Shown here: positions 1-6,639 of the stretch, piece after piece
Position numbering within the stretch: the first letter of the stretch is position 1
Layout: the number at the start of each line of letters is the position of its first letter
Origin: Bacteroidales bacterium UBA1733
GTDB lineage: Bacteria > Bacteroidota > Bacteroidia > Bacteroidales > UBA3663
Assembly: GCA_002315795.1 (NCBI GenBank)
Contig: DCIF01000017.1
Location: 1,218 to 16,179, forward strand
Reading direction: 5' to 3'
DNA: 14,962 nt
Position numbers and translations under genes: made by a program
Notes under the pieces: model-generated
What the model saw: only the letters and a program-made list of their open reading frames with translations
The model's database searches: none
What the model was told of the DNA's origin: nothing

Positions 1-2
1 AT

Positions 3-656
3 GGTTACTTTACCATCAGCAAAGAGGCTACAGGTTACACCCTTTATCAGGACCATGGTGGCGTTGTCCGCTGCAGTCTCAGCGAGTTAAAGGATGTTGC
101 CTCAGGAACACGCGGCTACTTGCTTTATACTTACACTGATGATAATATCAAGGAAGAAGCAGGCAAAGGCTATTACATTGACAATGCCGAGATCAACGAT
201 GGCTATTTCTTCAACGAGATCTCATCGTTCACCCGCAAGGCCGATGCCGAGGCCAAGAACATGCTCGATACCGACAGTGTAAAAGAAATAATTCCTCTCA
301 ATGCCAGCAATGGCGATTTCGTAAGCATCTATCGCGGCTATCTCACCATTCAGTGCCGTGCATACTGTGGCACCTCAGTTGCTCCATCGTTCAACATCAT
401 CTACGATCCGGAGGAGAACACCTCTTCAAGCGCTCTTAAGCTCAATCTGTGCTACAATCCACATGTGTCGTCTGATAAGCTCACGGGTATCGGACAGGTC
501 ATCAAGACCTTTGCCCTGTCGAGCTTAGGCGTGACTCCTCTCACCGATGAGAACATCACCGTCGTAGTCGATGGTCTTGGTATGTCGGAGCCACTTTCTA
601 TCAAGATTACTCACGACGATCTGACCCCAGGTAATTACATTTATTTCCAAAAATAA
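3..656 (+). CDS. C-terminal part of a probable NigD-like lipoprotein (5' end outside window)
   Basis: The reading frame is open from base 3 to the TAA at 654-656, so the gene begins before the window and about 217 residues are visible. There is no convincing internal start: the frame runs unbroken through the first 120 bases. The visible part is rich in beta-strand-like segments. Its second half (GDFVSIYRGYLTIQ, then FNIIYD, LKLNLCYNP and FALSSL) resembles the C-terminal beta-sandwich of NigD-like proteins of Bacteroidales, which are usually outer-surface lipoproteins of unclear function. The lipoprotein signal would lie in the missing N-terminus, so cell location is inferred only. The next gene starts 3 nt after the stop, suggesting co-transcription. 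The family call rests on the pattern of the last 100 residues and is tentative; another Bacteroidales surface beta-sandwich protein is possible. Confidence 0.6.
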   Translation, partial: GYFTISKEATGYTLYQDHGGVVRCSLSELKDVASGTRGYLLYTYTDDNIKEEAGKGYYIDNAEINDGYFFNEISSFTRKADAEAKNMLDTDSVKEIIPLNASNGDFVSIYRGYLTIQCRAYCGTSVAPSFNIIYDPEENTSSSALKLNLCYNPHVSSDKLTGIGQVIKTFALSSLGVTPLTDENITVVVDGLGMSEPLSIKITHDDLTPGNYIYFQK

Positions 657-659
657 TTT

Positions 660-965
660 ATGGTTAAGCATGTCATTCTCTGGACACTAAATCCAGAACT
701 CACCGAAGAGCAGAAGCAGGAGGTAAAGCAAGGTATCAAGGCCGGACTTGAAGGCCTCGTAGGTAAAGTCCCTGGCCTCATTGAGGTCATCGTCAATGTC
801 GATGGCCGACTGGCTTCGAGCAACTGCGACGTCATGCTCGATTCCACCCTCGAGAGCCCAGAGGCCCTCAAGGCCTATGCCACCCACCCTGAGCATGTCG
901 CCGTCGCCGATGGCAAGGTACGTCCTTACACCGTGCAGCGCACCTGTCTCGATTACGAATTCTAA
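660..965 (+). CDS. Dabb (stress-responsive A/B barrel) domain protein
   Basis: This 101-residue protein consists of a single Dabb domain, the dimeric alpha/beta-barrel ferredoxin-like fold. Visible hallmarks are the opening MVKHVILWTL strand, the helix TEEQKQEVKQGIKAGLEGL, the central VPGLIEVIVNVD strand, the S-x-x-x-C-D-V-M-L-D strand, and the late EALKAYATHPEHVAV segment with a conserved His. Length is normal for stand-alone Dabb proteins. Such proteins are cytoplasmic; some are stress-induced and a few act as small cyclases or decarboxylases, but no catalytic role can be assigned here. The ATG lies 3 nt after the preceding stop and there is no earlier in-frame start, so it is probably translated from the same message as its neighbour. 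The stop is followed directly by the palindromic repeat zone. Confidence 0.88.
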   Translation: MVKHVILWTLNPELTEEQKQEVKQGIKAGLEGLVGKVPGLIEVIVNVDGRLASSNCDVMLDSTLESPEALKAYATHPEHVAVADGKVRPYTVQRTCLDYEF

Positions 966-971
966 CGTCCC

Positions 972-1155
972 TTTCAAGGCCTTGAAAACCCCATTTGACT
1001 TTTCCGATGGAGCTTTCAAGGCCTTGAAAAGCTCTTCAGGAAATCCAAATGAAGCCTTCCAGGCCTTGAAAGGTTCTTCAGAAAATCCTAATGAGACTTT
1101 CAAGTATTTGGAAGGTATTTTCTGCATTTCAGAAGACCATTTCAAGAGGCTTCAG
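972..1155. repeat. Five-copy 42-bp-period repeat with palindromic core TTTCAAGGCCTTGAAA
   Basis: Copies of a 16-bp core begin at 972, 1014, 1056, 1098 and 1140, exactly 42 bp apart. The first two cores are the perfect palindrome TTTCAAGGCCTTGAAA. The third is CTTCCAGGCCTTGAAA, the fourth TTTCAAGTATTTGGAA and the fifth TTTCAAGAGGCTTCAG, so the array decays to the right. The 26-bp spacers are partly conserved: copies 2 and 3 share a TTCAG-AAATCC-AATGA pattern. Because the period is 14 codons, the array stays open in one plus-strand frame, reading F-K-A-L-K per unit. Because the core is its own complement, a minus-strand frame also reads F-K-A-L-K. Neither frame has a convincing start, so I treat the array as a non-coding repeat. 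The last copy runs 3 bp into the next palindrome. Confidence 0.85.
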
Positions 1156-1256
1156 CAGGGGTCTTTTCCAGGCTCTATATTCGTAATTCCAGGGACCCCC
1201 TTATAGGGGTCCCGAATTACCGGAATATAAAGGAGCCGGAGATAAGCCCCCTGCTG
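1153..1256. repeat. 104-bp imperfect palindrome, copy 1 of a tandem pair
   Basis: CAGCAGGGG (1153-1161) pairs with CCCCTGCTG (1248-1256). Further in, GGCTC (1171-1175) pairs with GAGCC, ATATTC (1177-1182) with GAATAT, GTAATTC (1183-1189) with GAATTAC, and GGGACCCC (1192-1199) with GGGGTCCC, closing on a CTTATA hexaloop. Small asymmetric internal loops separate the stems. The element could form a cruciform in DNA or a long hairpin in RNA, and could end transcription of the Dabb gene, although no U-tract follows the apical stem. The bases before it (CATTTC, then GAGGCTTCA) resemble the same position of copy 2. Confidence 0.88.
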
Positions 1257-1276
1257 TTTTCATTTCTATGAGGTTT

Positions 1277-1380
1277 CAATTAGGGGTAATTTTACACCCC
1301 AGTATTGATAATCATAGTAACCCCCTTATAGGGGTTACGATTATCGATAATACTGAGGGGGTTCCAAATACCCCTAATTG
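1277..1380. repeat. 104-bp imperfect palindrome, copy 2 of a tandem pair
   Basis: This element has the same length and plan as the palindrome 20 bp to its left but largely different stem bases. The outer stem is a perfect 12-bp pair: CAATTAGGGGTA (1277-1288) with TACCCCTAATTG (1369-1380). The middle stem pairs CAGTATT (1300-1306) with AATACTG. The next pairs ATAATC (1308-1313) with GATTAT. The apical stem GTAACCCC (1317-1324) pairs with GGGGTTAC around CTTATA. The 16 bases around the loop, ACCCCCTTATAGGGGT, are identical in both copies (1195-1210 and 1320-1335). The upstream flank CATTTC plus GAGGTTTCA (1261-1278) also matches that of copy 1, so the two are diverged tandem copies of about 120 bp. 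Confidence 0.88.
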
Positions 1381-1644
1381 GCTCTTTCGTGTATCAAATA
1401 TCGTTATTTTACTATTCAAATTCTAGTAGTAGATTCTAACAGCAGAGCGAAAAGATTTGTAAAATGGCTCTAAAACGCAATAGGAGCGTTTCTGAGCGCA
1501 CTTCTCCTATCGGATGGGTAATTGTTCATTCGAGTGAAGAAAGTGGCTCAGAAGAGAAAAAAACAATATGATGCACAATCTCCTCATGCAGACTGGCAGG
1601 CTCCACAGTCGGCAGGCAAAGGGAAGTGGCTCTCAGCAACGGTG
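1381..1644. other. Intergenic stretch without a recognised gene
   Basis: I see no convincing gene in this part of the gap between the palindromes and the antiporter promoter. All frames are short and lack a plausible start. The only structure I noticed is a weak inverted repeat, ATAGGAG and CTCCTAT, around 1480-1512 with a loop of about 17 nt. I do not assign it a role. Confidence 0.6.
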
Positions 1645-1659
1645 AAAAATGACATTTTT
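1645..1659. promoter_or_regulatory. Palindrome AAAAATG-A-CATTTTT just upstream of the antiporter promoter
   Basis: A perfect 7-bp inverted repeat with a single central base ends 9 bp before the -33 element of the antiporter promoter. Its position fits an operator or an upstream binding site, but it could also be a weak hairpin followed by a T-rich tract. No regulator can be named from sequence. Confidence 0.35.
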
Positions 1660-1668
1660 TGCTTTTTA

Positions 1669-1700
1669 TTTGGTTATTCGGAAAAATAATCATACCTTTG
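1669..1700 (+). promoter_or_regulatory. Bacteroidetes-type promoter of the antiporter gene
   Basis: TTTG at 1669-1672 and TACCTTTG at 1693-1700 match the Bacteroidetes housekeeping sigma consensus (TTTG at -33, TAnnTTTG at -7) with a 20-nt spacer, within the usual 19-21. Transcription would start near 1706-1708, giving a leader of about 22 nt before the ATG at 1730. No G-rich Shine-Dalgarno sequence is present, as is usual in this phylum. Confidence 0.8.
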
Positions 1701-1729
1701 TGGCTGGAAATGATTATAAATGATTCTCA

Positions 1730-3193
1730 ATGGCTTTATCTTTCACCTCTGGTAATTTTATGTTGGTCGGTGCCATCCTGATGATGGCTGGTGTGCTGAT
1801 TCAGAAACCTGGTTATCGCTATGGGTTGCCGGCTTTGCTCTTGTTCCTGGTTGTGGGTATGCTCTTCGGCAGTGACGGTCTGGGATTGGAGTTCGACGAC
1901 GTGGAGAGTGCTCAGCTCATCGGTATGGTGGGGCTTTCAGTCATCCTGTTCTCTGGTGGCCTGAACACGAAGATCAGGGATATACAACCGGTATTAGGGC
2001 CAGGTCTGGTGTTGAGTACATTCGGCGTGCTGCTGACTACGCTGTTCACGGGTTTCTTTGTCTGGTGGATCTCTGGCTTCTCATGGACTACGATTCACTT
2101 CGCGCTACTTCCGTCGATCCTGTTGGCTTCTACGATGTCAAGTACCGACTCGGCTTCGGTCTTCGGTATTCTGGGTACGCAGAAGATGGGTCTGAAGCAT
2201 CATCTCAGGCCGATCCTGGAACTTGAGTCTGGCTCTAACGATCCGATGGCCTATCTGATTACGGTGATGCTGGTGGCTGTTCTCTCTACGGGTGAGAACC
2301 TGTCGGTCATGCATCTGGTCAAGACGCTGATCGTGCAGCTGTCTGTGGGTTCAATGCTTGGTTTTGGCTTCGGAAAGGCGGGTACGTGGATGATCAATCA
2401 TCTGCGCCTCGATAATCGTGCGCTCTATCCGATACTCCTCGTTTCGGTCTGCTTCCTCACTTTCGCCATGACCGATACGATAGGAGGCAATGGCTATCTG
2501 GCTATCTATGTGGCTGGTATCGTCATTGGCAACAGCGAGTTGAGTTACCGACGCGAGACGATCACATTTATCGATGGTCTGTCCTGGCTGTCGCAGATCG
2601 TGATGTTCCTGATGCTGGGTCTGCTGGTCAATCCGAAAGAGATGTTCGGCATGGCTGGTATGGCTTTGCTTATCGGTGTGTTTATGATCCTGGTGGGCCG
2701 TCCTTTGGCCGTCTTCCTGTGTCTGATACCGTTTAAGGAGATTCCGTTCCGTGCAAAGGTCTTTACCTCATGGGTAGGCCTGCGTGGTGCTGTACCTATC
2801 CTGTTTGCTACCTATCCGGTGGTTGCTGGTCTGGAGGATCATCACACCATCTTTAATATCGTCTTCTTTATCACGATCCTGTCACTGTTGCTGCAGGGTA
2901 CGACCATTACTTTCTTTGCTCATAAACTCGGTCTGGCAGAGCCTTTGGCCAACGATGTGTCTGATTTCGGTGTCGAACTGCCTGAAGATATTGATTCGAA
3001 TCTGACCGAAATTGATGTCACGCCTGAGTTACTGGCACATGGCAATACGCTTCGTGACTTGCGCCTGCCTGCCGGTAAGCTGGTCATGATGGTGAAGCGT
3101 GGCGACGAACTCCTGATTCCTAACGGCACGTATCGGATGCAGGAGGGTGACCGTCTGCTGGTGATCTCTAATAACACCACCGATTCCATCTGA
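1730..3193 (+). CDS. K+/H+ antiporter, CvrA/NhaP2 family (CPA1) with TrkA-C domain
   Basis: A 487-residue inner-membrane antiporter that exchanges monovalent cations, probably K+, for protons; in this family it serves ion and volume balance. Residues about 8-395 form a run of hydrophobic segments. Family motifs are visible: FSGGLNTK (74-81), the SSTDSASVFGIL block (137-148) and LELESGSNDPMAYL (163-176), which carries the acidic residues of the ion-binding core. GLRGAVPI lies in a later helix. A soluble tail of about 70 residues (roughly 418-484, ending GDRLLVISN) is a TrkA-C/RCK_C regulatory domain expected to bind a ligand such as a nucleotide. Length is typical and nothing is missing. The gene has its own promoter and appears monocistronic. 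CvrA/NhaP2 is preferred over Kef because of the TrkA-C tail without a TrkA-N domain. The exact cation cannot be read from sequence. Confidence 0.92.
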   Translation: MALSFTSGNFMLVGAILMMAGVLIQKPGYRYGLPALLLFLVVGMLFGSDGLGLEFDDVESAQLIGMVGLSVILFSGGLNTKIRDIQPVLGPGLVLSTFGVLLTTLFTGFFVWWISGFSWTTIHFALLPSILLASTMSSTDSASVFGILGTQKMGLKHHLRPILELESGSNDPMAYLITVMLVAVLSTGENLSVMHLVKTLIVQLSVGSMLGFGFGKAGTWMINHLRLDNRALYPILLVSVCFLTFAMTDTIGGNGYLAIYVAGIVIGNSELSYRRETITFIDGLSWLSQIVMFLMLGLLVNPKEMFGMAGMALLIGVFMILVGRPLAVFLCLIPFKEIPFRAKVFTSWVGLRGAVPILFATYPVVAGLEDHHTIFNIVFFITILSLLLQGTTITFFAHKLGLAEPLANDVSDFGVELPEDIDSNLTEIDVTPELLAHGNTLRDLRLPAGKLVMMVKRGDELLIPNGTYRMQEGDRLLVISNNTTDSI

Positions 3194-3258
3194 AGCAGTG
3201 AATGATGAAGAATAATGTCCTTGCAATAGAGCCGTCAATGTGATAAAAACAATACCTT

Positions 3259-3576
3259 ATGAAATGTAAACTGATTTGTGCAATAGCCATTCTTTTACTG
3301 GCAATGAATGCTGAGGCTCAGCGAAAGCAGAGTTTTGAAACGGGATGGAAATTCCATCGCAATGGTGTGATTAACGCAGAGTTGCCCGATTGCGATGACT
3401 CCAAATGGCGCGATGTGACTCTTCCCCATGACTTCAGCATCGAGCCTTCGATGACAATCACTGATGGCAGAACTGACTCGGAAGGATGGGACGCCGTACA
3501 GGTGGGCCCTTTCACAAGACTGAACCTTGGTAACTCAGATCAGGGACACCTGCCTAGAAACTCTCGCCACTGGTGA
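3259..3576 (+). pseudogene. Truncated GH2 beta-galactosidase, N-terminal remnant
   Basis: The start is intact: a signal peptide of about 21 residues (MKCKLICAIAILLLAMNAEA, then Q) is followed by the N-terminal jelly-roll typical of secreted Bacteroidales GH2 glycosidases, with SFETGWKFHRNG, DDSKWRDVTLPHDFSIE and VGPFTRLNLGNSDQGH. Normal GH2 enzymes run 700-1100 residues; this frame stops at codon 106, just where the GGxGWYRK segment is expected. No later frame in the gap restores it, and the catalytic TIM-barrel with its glutamates is absent. No function is expected. The break near 3545-3560 lies just upstream of the defence operon, so it may mark the edge of an insertion or deletion. The last residues (LPRNSRHW) are probably not native. 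Confidence 0.82.
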
Positions 3577-3636
3577 GACAAATCAGTTGGACGGTAACTC
3601 CTAATTGCCAAATTTAAAAACGAGACCGCAACAATA

Positions 3637-5397
3637 ATGAATAAATTCACCATACAGCAGCTCCAACAGATGCGAGAATCCGAAGACCGTGTTGAGTTCA
3701 AGGCGGGCGAAGGTGGCAACGTTTCCTACGATGGTCGTGGCAAGACCAACCCGAAGGATCGTCGCCGTTGCATACTTGGCTATGTCATCGCCCTCTGCAA
3801 TGAAGGTGGCGGTCGACTTGTGATTGGTATGCACGATAACTATCCACATCGCGTCACCGGTACTCGCCAGGAGCAAGATGCCATCGGACAGTTGGAGTCG
3901 GACATCTATCGTGACACAACGATTCGTCCTGAGATATACGAACTCTATGACGAAGAGAATCGTCGTGTATTGGTGATTGAGGTGCCTTCACGTCCTATTG
4001 GTAAAGTTTTCAAGTTTGAGGATGTGCCATTGATGCGTGTCGGCGAAGAACTCAAGCCAATGTCCGATGCCATGTATCTCAAGATATTGCAGGAGTCAGA
4101 ACCAGACTTCTCGGAAAAGATTTGTGAAGGCCTTACCCTTGAAGATCTTGACGAAGAGGCAATCCGTGTGATGAAGCAAGGATATGCGCAGCGTTGGAAC
4201 AAGCCTGAGTTTGATAGCACACCTACGTTGCAGGTTCTCCATGACTTTGCCCTCATGAATAAAGACGGGCAGTTGACCAATGCCGCCCTCATCCTTCTTG
4301 GAAAGTCGGAGGCAATCCGAAAACATCTGTATTGCAACCGTGTGACCGTTGAGTATCGTCTCTATCACTCCATGATTGAATACACGGCACGTCAGGAGTT
4401 CCAGCAGCCATTGGTACTGATGGTAGATTCTGTATGGAACTATATTAACCAACCTGCCAGTAACCCATTGCAGCACTACAATGACGGCTTCCGCATTGGT
4501 GACATTCCTACATTCAATCGTGATGTTGTGCGAGAAGCTATCCTCAATGCTTGTTGTCATCGTGTGATGTACATCCAGAGTGATGTTGTTATCAAGCAGT
4601 ACCCAGACCAACTCGTCATCACCAATGCCGGTGGTTTCCCTGTTGGCGTTGATGTTGACAATATACTTACGGTCAATAGCATGCCTCGTTGCAAACTCAT
4701 CACAGAGGTATTGCAGAAGGCTGGCTTCATCGAGAAGAGCGGACAAGGCGTTGATAAGATGTTCTATCATTGCCTGTTGGATGGCAAACGTCTGCCAGAT
4801 TATTCGTTGACTGACGATTGGCAGGTATGCCTGCGTCTTCCTGGCGAAATCAAGTACCCTGCCTTCATGCTCTATGCTCGTGAGCTGCAGAATGCTCGAC
4901 CAGCAAACAACAAGCTCAACGTATTTGATCTCCTTGCTCTCTTCCGTGCTTCGCAAGGAGAAAGTCAGCGGCATACTGACGAGGTGACATTACACAAACT
5001 CACAACAGAAGGATTGCTCATCTCGGCACAAGACGGCTACAAGTTGTCTGACAGGTATTATGAGATTGCCAAAAATGTTGGAACTGTCGAAAATCCTCAG
5101 AATAATGACACAATAAATGTCCCTGTAAATGATACTGCAAAATTATCACAACTGACTGAAAGACAATGCAAGATTTACGATAAAATAAAAAATGTCCAGT
5201 CAAATATCCAGTCAAATGTCCAAGTAAATGTCCAAGTAAATGTCCAAGTAAATATCCAAGTAAACATTCCTGATTTAGCAACAATGTTTAATGTGTCAGA
5301 GAAGACCATCAGACGTGATTTATATGCCCTCCGTGATTTGAACCTCATTAAATATGTAGGCAGTGATAAGACTGGTCATTGGGAAGTGATTAACTAA
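3637..5397 (+). CDS. AlbA_2 (Schlafen-type) / HATPase_c_4 / winged-helix putative regulator
   Basis: A 586-residue protein of the COG2865 type. Residues about 15-140 form the AlbA_2/Schlafen-like domain, with the opening E-D-R-V-E-F-K, then CNEGGGRLVIGMHD and the VLVIEVPS strand. Residues about 290-400 match the GHKL-type ATPase fold (HATPase_c_4): REAILNACCHR from Arg299 holds the N-box Asn, and a later IEKSGQGVDKM supplies a glycine turn. The last 45 residues are a winged helix (DLATMFNVSEKTIRRDLYALRDLNLI). A low-complexity Asn-Val-Gln linker (519-542) joins the two. The family is usually called transcriptional regulator or nucleic-acid-binding protein, and some members occur in defence loci. 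Its stop lies 10 nt before jetA, same strand, so it probably shares the Wadjet transcript as regulator or accessory. An in-frame TAA at 3595-3597 limits the start. Activity is unproven. Confidence 0.85.
   Translation: MNKFTIQQLQQMRESEDRVEFKAGEGGNVSYDGRGKTNPKDRRRCILGYVIALCNEGGGRLVIGMHDNYPHRVTGTRQEQDAIGQLESDIYRDTTIRPEIYELYDEENRRVLVIEVPSRPIGKVFKFEDVPLMRVGEELKPMSDAMYLKILQESEPDFSEKICEGLTLEDLDEEAIRVMKQGYAQRWNKPEFDSTPTLQVLHDFALMNKDGQLTNAALILLGKSEAIRKHLYCNRVTVEYRLYHSMIEYTARQEFQQPLVLMVDSVWNYINQPASNPLQHYNDGFRIGDIPTFNRDVVREAILNACCHRVMYIQSDVVIKQYPDQLVITNAGGFPVGVDVDNILTVNSMPRCKLITEVLQKAGFIEKSGQGVDKMFYHCLLDGKRLPDYSLTDDWQVCLRLPGEIKYPAFMLYARELQNARPANNKLNVFDLLALFRASQGESQRHTDEVTLHKLTTEGLLISAQDGYKLSDRYYEIAKNVGTVENPQNNDTINVPVNDTAKLSQLTERQCKIYDKIKNVQSNIQSNVQVNVQVNVQVNIQVNIPDLATMFNVSEKTIRRDLYALRDLNLIKYVGSDKTGHWEVIN
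5191..5262 (+). repeat. Six 12-bp tandem repeats inside the AlbA_2 gene
   Basis: Six consecutive 12-bp units, AATGTCCAAGTA or close variants (AATATCCAGTCA and similar), encode N-[VI]-Q-[SV] four residues at a time, residues 519-542. Three units in a row (5215-5250) are identical. A related lone unit, AATGTCCCTGTA, sits at 5117-5128. Since 12 is a multiple of three, gain or loss of units would change linker length without a frameshift. Confidence 0.93.
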
Positions 5398-5407
5398 CAA
5401 ATGTAGC

Positions 5408-6631
5408 ATGGATACCATTTCACATTTCCATTCGTTGGAGGAACTGATACGCGCCTTGGATAGGGAGCGGAGGTTGCTGCATGCGTTGTTTCAGGACAGG
5501 AAGAGGTTGTCGTTCAGATATGACTTGGCACGGGAGGTGGCGAGCAAGAAGGATGAGAGTCTGGAGTTCCTGAGGCGGTATGGGGTGATCAGGGAGAATG
5601 CGGATTTTGTGGAGCTGGAGGATGTGTATCTGAAGTTCTTCGAGGATGTGCTGGAGGTGAATGAGGAGATCAATGTGGCGAGTGTGAAGGAGAGCATCGG
5701 CAACCTGAACAATGCCATTGAGTACTACCTGAGCGAGAATAATCCGAGCAGGAAGTACGGGTATCTGAGGGATGTGAAGAGGATACTGAGGAACATCGCT
5801 TTGACGACTCTGAGGAATGTGATTGACCTGAAGAGGAATATCGACAATACGTACAAGAACGAGCCTACTTTTGCCATCAAGAAGAAGAAACTGGTGCATC
5901 TGGATGAGAAGCGAAGGGATATTGCGGCATTGATAAACGAGTGCGAGAGGGTGATTGATGAGAAGCAGTCGACATTCTTCATGGTGGCGATGGATGTGCA
6001 GCTGAAGGACATTGTGACGGATGTGAAACTGCAGTTGAGGGAGGTGTATCACAACCTGCTGGAGTTGGATAGGCAGATTATCAATTACTTGAATTTGATA
6101 GAATACCAGAGCCGTTTGTTGGAGAAGGTGCAGAAGCTGAAGTATCTGAGGGATCAGTTGTTGTTGGACACGAATACAGACGTGAGGGCGAAGCTGTCGG
6201 TAAAGAATCCAGTGTGGATGGAACCTCGTCCGAGATATACGTTGAAGGTATCGCTCTCGATGCTGAGGAATTCGGATGAAGGACTGAAGATTCTGCAGGA
6301 ACTGGCAAAGGGAAAGAAGAACAACCGACTAAGAAAAGGCAATCTTGCAGAACCATTGACAGAAGACGAGCTGACGGAGAAGAAGCAGGTGCTGCAGACG
6401 GTGGATATCAGCGAAGTGAAGAATGCGTTCATGGCTTCGGGCGACAATCTGTTCCACTTTGTGATGAACTATTCGGGTTATCACATTCCGATGGACAATG
6501 AAGCAAAACTGGTGCTGTTCTGCCAGATTGCCACACAGTATCTGGACGAGTTGAATGTGAGTGAGGAGTATCGCTCCTTCGATAACATTGAATACCCAAT
6601 CATCTATCCCCATAACCTCACAACCTCATAA
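5408..6631 (+). CDS. jetA: Wadjet protein JetA (putative kleisin, MksF-like)
   Basis: A 407-residue, mostly alpha-helical protein. In Wadjet complexes JetA is the kleisin-like subunit that bridges the two JetC heads and carries JetB. The N-terminal part (about 1-95) looks like a winged-helix region (HALFQDRKRLSFRYDLA, then RRYGVIRENADFVELEDVYL). It is followed by long amphipathic helices with many charged residues, as in MukF/MksF relatives. I see no catalytic motif, and the assignment depends strongly on context: it is the first of four genes in the order expected for jetABCD, with the ATPase and Toprim genes downstream. The start at 5408 lies 10 nt after the previous stop; the ATG at 5401 reads directly into a stop. 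The gene is unusually rich in G-ending codons (GAG, GTG, CTG, AGG), which leaves long shadow frames on the other strand. Confidence 0.8.
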   Translation: MDTISHFHSLEELIRALDRERRLLHALFQDRKRLSFRYDLAREVASKKDESLEFLRRYGVIRENADFVELEDVYLKFFEDVLEVNEEINVASVKESIGNLNNAIEYYLSENNPSRKYGYLRDVKRILRNIALTTLRNVIDLKRNIDNTYKNEPTFAIKKKKLVHLDEKRRDIAALINECERVIDEKQSTFFMVAMDVQLKDIVTDVKLQLREVYHNLLELDRQIINYLNLIEYQSRLLEKVQKLKYLRDQLLLDTNTDVRAKLSVKNPVWMEPRPRYTLKVSLSMLRNSDEGLKILQELAKGKKNNRLRKGNLAEPLTEDELTEKKQVLQTVDISEVKNAFMASGDNLFHFVMNYSGYHIPMDNEAKLVLFCQIATQYLDELNVSEEYRSFDNIEYPIIYPHNLTTS

Positions 6632-6639
6632 CCCAATTT

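Noticed and set aside
687..1145. Minus-strand open frame of 152 codons over the Dabb gene and repeats
   Set aside because: It lies antisense to a clear Dabb gene, and its F-K-A-L-K units arise because the repeat core is self-complementary.
972..1155. Possible CRISPR array
   Set aside because: The repeats are short, palindromic and degenerate, the spacers are similar to each other, and there are no cas genes.
781..1206. Plus-strand open frame of 141 codons with F-K-A-L-K repeats
   Set aside because: It overlaps the Dabb gene in another frame, has no leader or start near the repeats, and its openness follows from the 42-bp (14-codon) period of a palindromic repeat.
3577..3636. Dedicated promoter for the AlbA_2-jet operon
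   Set aside because: TTGG near 3587 and TAATTG at 3602 are only about 12 nt apart, outside the Bacteroidetes 19-21 spacing. No other good match was found, so none is annotated.
4096..4974. Minus-strand open frame of 292 codons
   Set aside because: It is antisense to the well-supported AlbA_2/HATPase gene, and its translation shows no domain pattern.
5420..6052. Minus-strand open frame of 210 codons, rich in Leu, His, Gln and Ile
   Set aside because: It is a shadow of jetA, caused by the G-ending codons and purine-rich sense strand of that gene.
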